A stretch of 47,470 nucleotides of DNA from contig NZ_JAPMLQ010000014.1 in NCBI RefSeq assembly GCF_026410305.1, positions 1 through 47,470 of the forward strand, written 5' to 3'. This document shows, piece after piece, positions 44,804 to 47,470 of the stretch. Position numbers and translations under genes: made by a program. Every line of letters starts with the position of its first letter. The stretch's first letter is position 1. This stretch comes from Sulfitobacter sp. F26204. Lineage in GTDB: Bacteria; Pseudomonadota; Alphaproteobacteria; Rhodobacterales; Rhodobacteraceae. The notes below the pieces were generated by a model, which ran no database searches, had not been told where the DNA came from, and saw only the letters and a program-made list of their open reading frames with translations.

Positions 44804-45150
44804 AGTTCAGTAACCTCAAATTCACAGGACATTGCATTTGTGACTGTGCAGATACGCTTGCCGTCTTTGGCGATGCGCGCTGCTTTGTCAGAATCTAAAT
44901 CGGGAAGCGACCAGGCGATACGAACGTGACCAACACGGTTCGGGGACCCTTCGCCCTTTGTGCCGGTCACTTCAGCGATTACCGTTGTTTTTGGTTCGCC
45001 ACGTGCTTCTTGCACCATCTGGCAAGATTTACTGAAACATCCCGCCACCGCGGCAACCAGCAGATCAACCGGTGTTCCATTCAGCATCGCGCCGTCGAAT
45101 TTCAAATCGCCATCTGCCGAAAGTTCGGCTCGGACGTGCCATTGCATCAT
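44800..45150 (-). CDS. OsmC-family protein
   Basis: The 116-residue protein has the two cysteines of the OsmC peroxidase fold: Cys38 in AAVAGCFSKSCQMV and Cys101 in GKRICTVTNAMS. The start at 45150 has a GGGAG site about ten bases upstream; an in-frame ATG further up lacks one. Family members reduce organic hydroperoxides, but many short members have other, unknown roles. As first gene of the Hyu/Dpp operon, coupled to hyuA, it may protect the enzyme or handle a reactive intermediate. Confidence 0.8.
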   Translation of the reverse strand: MMQWHVRAELSADGDLKFDGAMLNGTPVDLLVAAVAGCFSKSCQMVQEARGEPKTTVIAEVTGTKGEGSPNRVGHVRIAWSLPDLDSDKAARIAKDGKRICTVTNAMSCEFEVTEL

Positions 45151-45260
45151 GCCTATTCTCCCTTTGAAGCGACTATCGCGGCACAAGGGGACTGGCTCAA
45201 TCGACCTGAGGGATGGGAAAATGATAAAAAAGTATAGTTTTTTGCAAGCCTAGTGCGCTG

Positions 45261-47054
45261 TCACAGCCAACCAACCTGAAGCGCGTGCTTCACGACGCTT
45301 TTCCGATTCGAGGCATCCGTTTTTCGACAAAGGTTGGCCACATGGAACTTGACTGTGGGAAGTGAGATGCCAAGCCTTAACCCTATGGCCTTATTTGATT
45401 GCCCTTCGGCCAGCAAAAGCAGGATCCGGTATTCTTGACGGGTCAGATCTTCTGGTTTTTGTGAACTTTGGTCACGAAGTACATGGCGAAGCTGTCGCCA
45501 CAACTGGGGCTGCTTGCGCATCTCGGATCGAAAATCACGGCGATTTACGACATCTGCCATTTCGTGGCGTAGTTCATGCCAGAAGTTTGGAAGGTTTTCT
45601 GGGTTCGCAACTGTTATCGCACGTGTAACAAAAGCAGCGGCTTCTTTCTCGGACCTGCGGTTGATCGCATTTTTTGCGGCGAGAAGATTCAACGTGGCGG
45701 ATCGCCGAACCGATGAGTTCGGCAACTTAAGGCAAGCCCGAAGCTTTGTTGCCAATGTTTCGGATTTTGGGGCTCGGTCGAGTGCGCTTCTCAAGCGGGC
45801 CAGCTCTGCTTCTTGGTCAAAACCTGACCTAAAGGAGGACAGAATCTCGTCGGCCTCTTGCCATCGGCCAAGCGCCTGAAGGGCACGGACTTCGTGGAAT
45901 GAAATCAACTCATCAAAACGGTCAGAGCGCCACTGGCGTACCCTCCATCTTTTAACCCAAGAATAGGCCGCAGCAGGCGTTACGTGGCTTGCCAATGCGC
46001 GGCGCCCATAGCTGATGATTGGCTCAGCCACTGAAGGCCAAAGTTCGCCAAAGGGAATGCTGTCTTCTGCTGCCATTAGGTGTTCGATAAATGGTTTTTC
46101 GTCACCAGCTTCATATTGAACAATTAGCTGAAAACTGTGCAACAAAAGCGCGTCATTCTCAGTCGCCCCTGCGAAGTTATTCAGAGCACATTGTGCATCT
46201 TGGGTGGTGTCTTCGGCGGCGCGCACGTCGCCACGCCAAAGCTTTATGATAACCACATAAAGCAGGACATAGAATTCTATTCCCGGCTCGCCAGTTGCCC
46301 GATAGTGAAACAATGCCCGTTGCGCGGCTTGTTCTGCCTCTGCAACACGACCTTGTCGCATGAAAACGTCCAGCCCTGCATTATAAAAAATTGCCCGCAT
46401 CCAAAACGCATCTTTCGGGATCGTGGACAGAGATGAAAACAGGTTCTCGATGGCTTTAGAGCTGATTTCCTCGTCGGCGTAGATTGCCTTCATGAACAGA
46501 ACGCAGACCAATTCAGGCAGCGTATCCGAGTTGCACTCTTCAAGGGTTGGTATGGTGTGGTTATCAGCCAAAACCGCAACCAAACTATCGGCTTTGGCAA
46601 GATCACCAGACTTTAAAGCGTTCACAACCTGAAAAAGACCGATGATCAAATGATTGAGCAACAGGTCGTTAGGCAGTTGCTGTTCAATGGCGATGGCCAG
46701 ATCCAACCCCTTTGAAATTGCGACAAATGGTCCGCCTTTCATCGAAAGCCATTCTTCCAGATCTTCGCTGTCACTGTATTTATCCGTACCTGCCACTTCA
46801 CCTTCGGCAAGCACGGCTTTCAGCACTGCCAGAACGTCGGGCTTAAATCGCATCTGACCGTAAGGTTCGGACTCAATCAATGATCTGAAGGCCGGAAAGA
46901 CGGCTGCGCGCTTCATGGCATCATTGTCACCATGCAGAATCGCCTCGTTTAGCAGTTGGAGTTGTTGCGAATTAAGACCCCGGACAAACGCTTGCGCAAA
47001 AGAAGTGTCTAAAGGTGGTAGCTTGTCGACAGGTGCTGGCAATGTGTCACTCAT
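45261..47054 (-). CDS. Large LuxR-type transcription regulator with helical-repeat sensor region
   Basis: The 597-residue protein has a long alpha-helical, TPR-like body (about residues 30-520, with repeats such as GRVAEAEQAAQRALFHYR) and a C-terminal LuxR/GerE HTH (about 530-597: RQEYRILLLLAEGQSNKAIG, then SLPTVKFHVANLCRKT). It lacks an N-terminal Walker motif, so it is not a MalT-type STAND ATPase. It lies 110 bases upstream of the OsmC-Hyu-Dpp operon on the same strand and is the obvious local regulator. The start at 47054 is uncertain; a GTG at 47120 is in frame. Confidence 0.85.
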   Translation of the reverse strand: MSDTLPAPVDKLPPLDTSFAQAFVRGLNSQQLQLLNEAILHGDNDAMKRAAVFPAFRSLIESEPYGQMRFKPDVLAVLKAVLAEGEVAGTDKYSDSEDLEEWLSMKGGPFVAISKGLDLAIAIEQQLPNDLLLNHLIIGLFQVVNALKSGDLAKADSLVAVLADNHTIPTLEECNSDTLPELVCVLFMKAIYADEEISSKAIENLFSSLSTIPKDAFWMRAIFYNAGLDVFMRQGRVAEAEQAAQRALFHYRATGEPGIEFYVLLYVVIIKLWRGDVRAAEDTTQDAQCALNNFAGATENDALLLHSFQLIVQYEAGDEKPFIEHLMAAEDSIPFGELWPSVAEPIISYGRRALASHVTPAAAYSWVKRWRVRQWRSDRFDELISFHEVRALQALGRWQEADEILSSFRSGFDQEAELARLRSALDRAPKSETLATKLRACLKLPNSSVRRSATLNLLAAKNAINRRSEKEAAAFVTRAITVANPENLPNFWHELRHEMADVVNRRDFRSEMRKQPQLWRQLRHVLRDQSSQKPEDLTRQEYRILLLLAEGQSNKAIGLRLGISLPTVKFHVANLCRKTDASNRKSVVKHALQVGWL

Positions 47055-47214
47055 ATTTTCTGCGGCCGATGGTGGCACGCAGTCTTTGCACTTCTGGTGT
47101 TGTGAATGCGAATTATACACAGCTGAAGCAGTCGGTGATACCGAATATAGCCAGCGGACTGCGCTCTCGCGCAGGCACGCTGACCAAACATATCAAAATC
47201 AGCACCGCTCGGCG

Positions 47215-47470
47215 CTAGACTTTCGCCAGCGGCAGCGGGCGGCCGGTCATGAGTTGGTCTACTTTCTCCACTATCCCGGCGCTGTCGATTCCGAAATGCC
47301 TGTACAATTCGCCAATCGTGCCGGTTTGACCAAAATGTTCGACTCCCAGAGGCACTGTGCGGTGGCCATGTACCCCACCCAGCCAGGCCAGCGTGACGGG
47401 ATGGCCATCGATAACGGTCACCATCACCGCATTGCGCGGCACGTCCGCCAATAGTTTTTCGATATGGCTT
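47215..47470 (-). CDS. C-terminal end of a transketolase/pyruvate dehydrogenase E1-like protein (runs off the window)
   Basis: The last 84 codons read VTVIDGHPVTLAWLGGVHGH and VPLGVEHFGQTGTIGELYRH, which match the C-terminal domain of homodimeric thiamine-diphosphate E1 dehydrogenases and related transketolase-like proteins; this domain binds the cofactor partner surface. The gene ends 95 bases before the possible GTG start of the LuxR gene. Only the end is visible, so the substrate (pyruvate or another 2-oxo acid) cannot be assigned. Confidence 0.75.
   Translation of the reverse strand, partial: SHIEKLLADVPRNAVMVTVIDGHPVTLAWLGGVHGHRTVPLGVEHFGQTGTIGELYRHFGIDSAGIVEKVDQLMTGRPLPLAKV

Noticed and set aside
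47095..47120. TATAAT sequence overlapping the possible GTG start of the LuxR gene, considered as its promoter
   Set aside because: No convincing -35 element at the right distance was found, so it is not listed as a feature.

Overview
The window looks like part of an extrachromosomal or plasmid-derived replicon of a marine-type Rhodobacteraceae (Roseobacter-group) alphaproteobacterium. The evidence is the style of the housekeeping and transport genes (etfB, LivFGHMK-type uptake, Psd/PssA, Hyu-type enzymes, DUF2231), two alphaproteobacterial plasmid maintenance modules of different class, and dense debris of insertion sequences and broken genes in the middle. The species cannot be named from the sequence alone.

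Left flank (1-13800), intact and metabolic: a minus-strand cluster runs acyl-CoA synthetase, livG, livF, livK-like binding protein, livH, livM and the first 31 codons of etfB. This suggests uptake and CoA activation of a carboxylic acid, with ETF as electron acceptor for its oxidation. A hybrid PAS histidine kinase and an OmpR-type response regulator are transcribed divergently. Then come psd-pssA (phosphatidylserine and phosphatidylethanolamine synthesis), a gamma-glutamyltransferase-family gene and a nitroreductase.

Replication region (13900-25100): module 1 is parA-parB with a divergent Rep_3 initiator and an iteron-like intergenic region. After a stretch of IS110 and IS6-like remnants come a divergent pair (RHE_PE00001-like HTH protein and serine recombinase) and a frameshifted DUF4143 ATPase tail. 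Module 2 is repA-repB of the repABC class, with two identical 16-bp palindromes that fit the repABC parS pattern and a well-formed antisense ctRNA gene, but no repC follows. The region looks like a fusion of two replicons in which only the Rep_3 initiator remains.

Mosaic region (25100-34500): intact genes (alpha/beta hydrolase, DUF3768, FtsX permease, a small membrane protein, DUF2231) alternate with fragments cut at sharp junctions: a third ParB-like gene, HsdR lacking both ends, a NikK-like DUF4198 protein lacking its C-terminus, a LolD-type ATPase lacking Walker A, a cupredoxin lacking its N-terminus, and a RidA protein lacking its C-terminus.

Right flank (34500-47470): a long, tightly coupled minus-strand operon, osmC-like, hyuA, a short hyuB paralogue, full-length hyuB, dppA-, dppC-, dppB-, dppD- and dppF-like genes and the ridA stub, lies downstream of a large LuxR-type regulator. 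It probably imports and hydrolyses or carboxylates a cyclic amide, peptide-like or ketone-like compound. The short HyuB paralogue has lost the three residues that align with the likely metal ligands of HyuB, which makes the enzyme an asymmetric three-subunit complex. The window ends in the C-terminus of a transketolase/pyruvate dehydrogenase E1-like gene.
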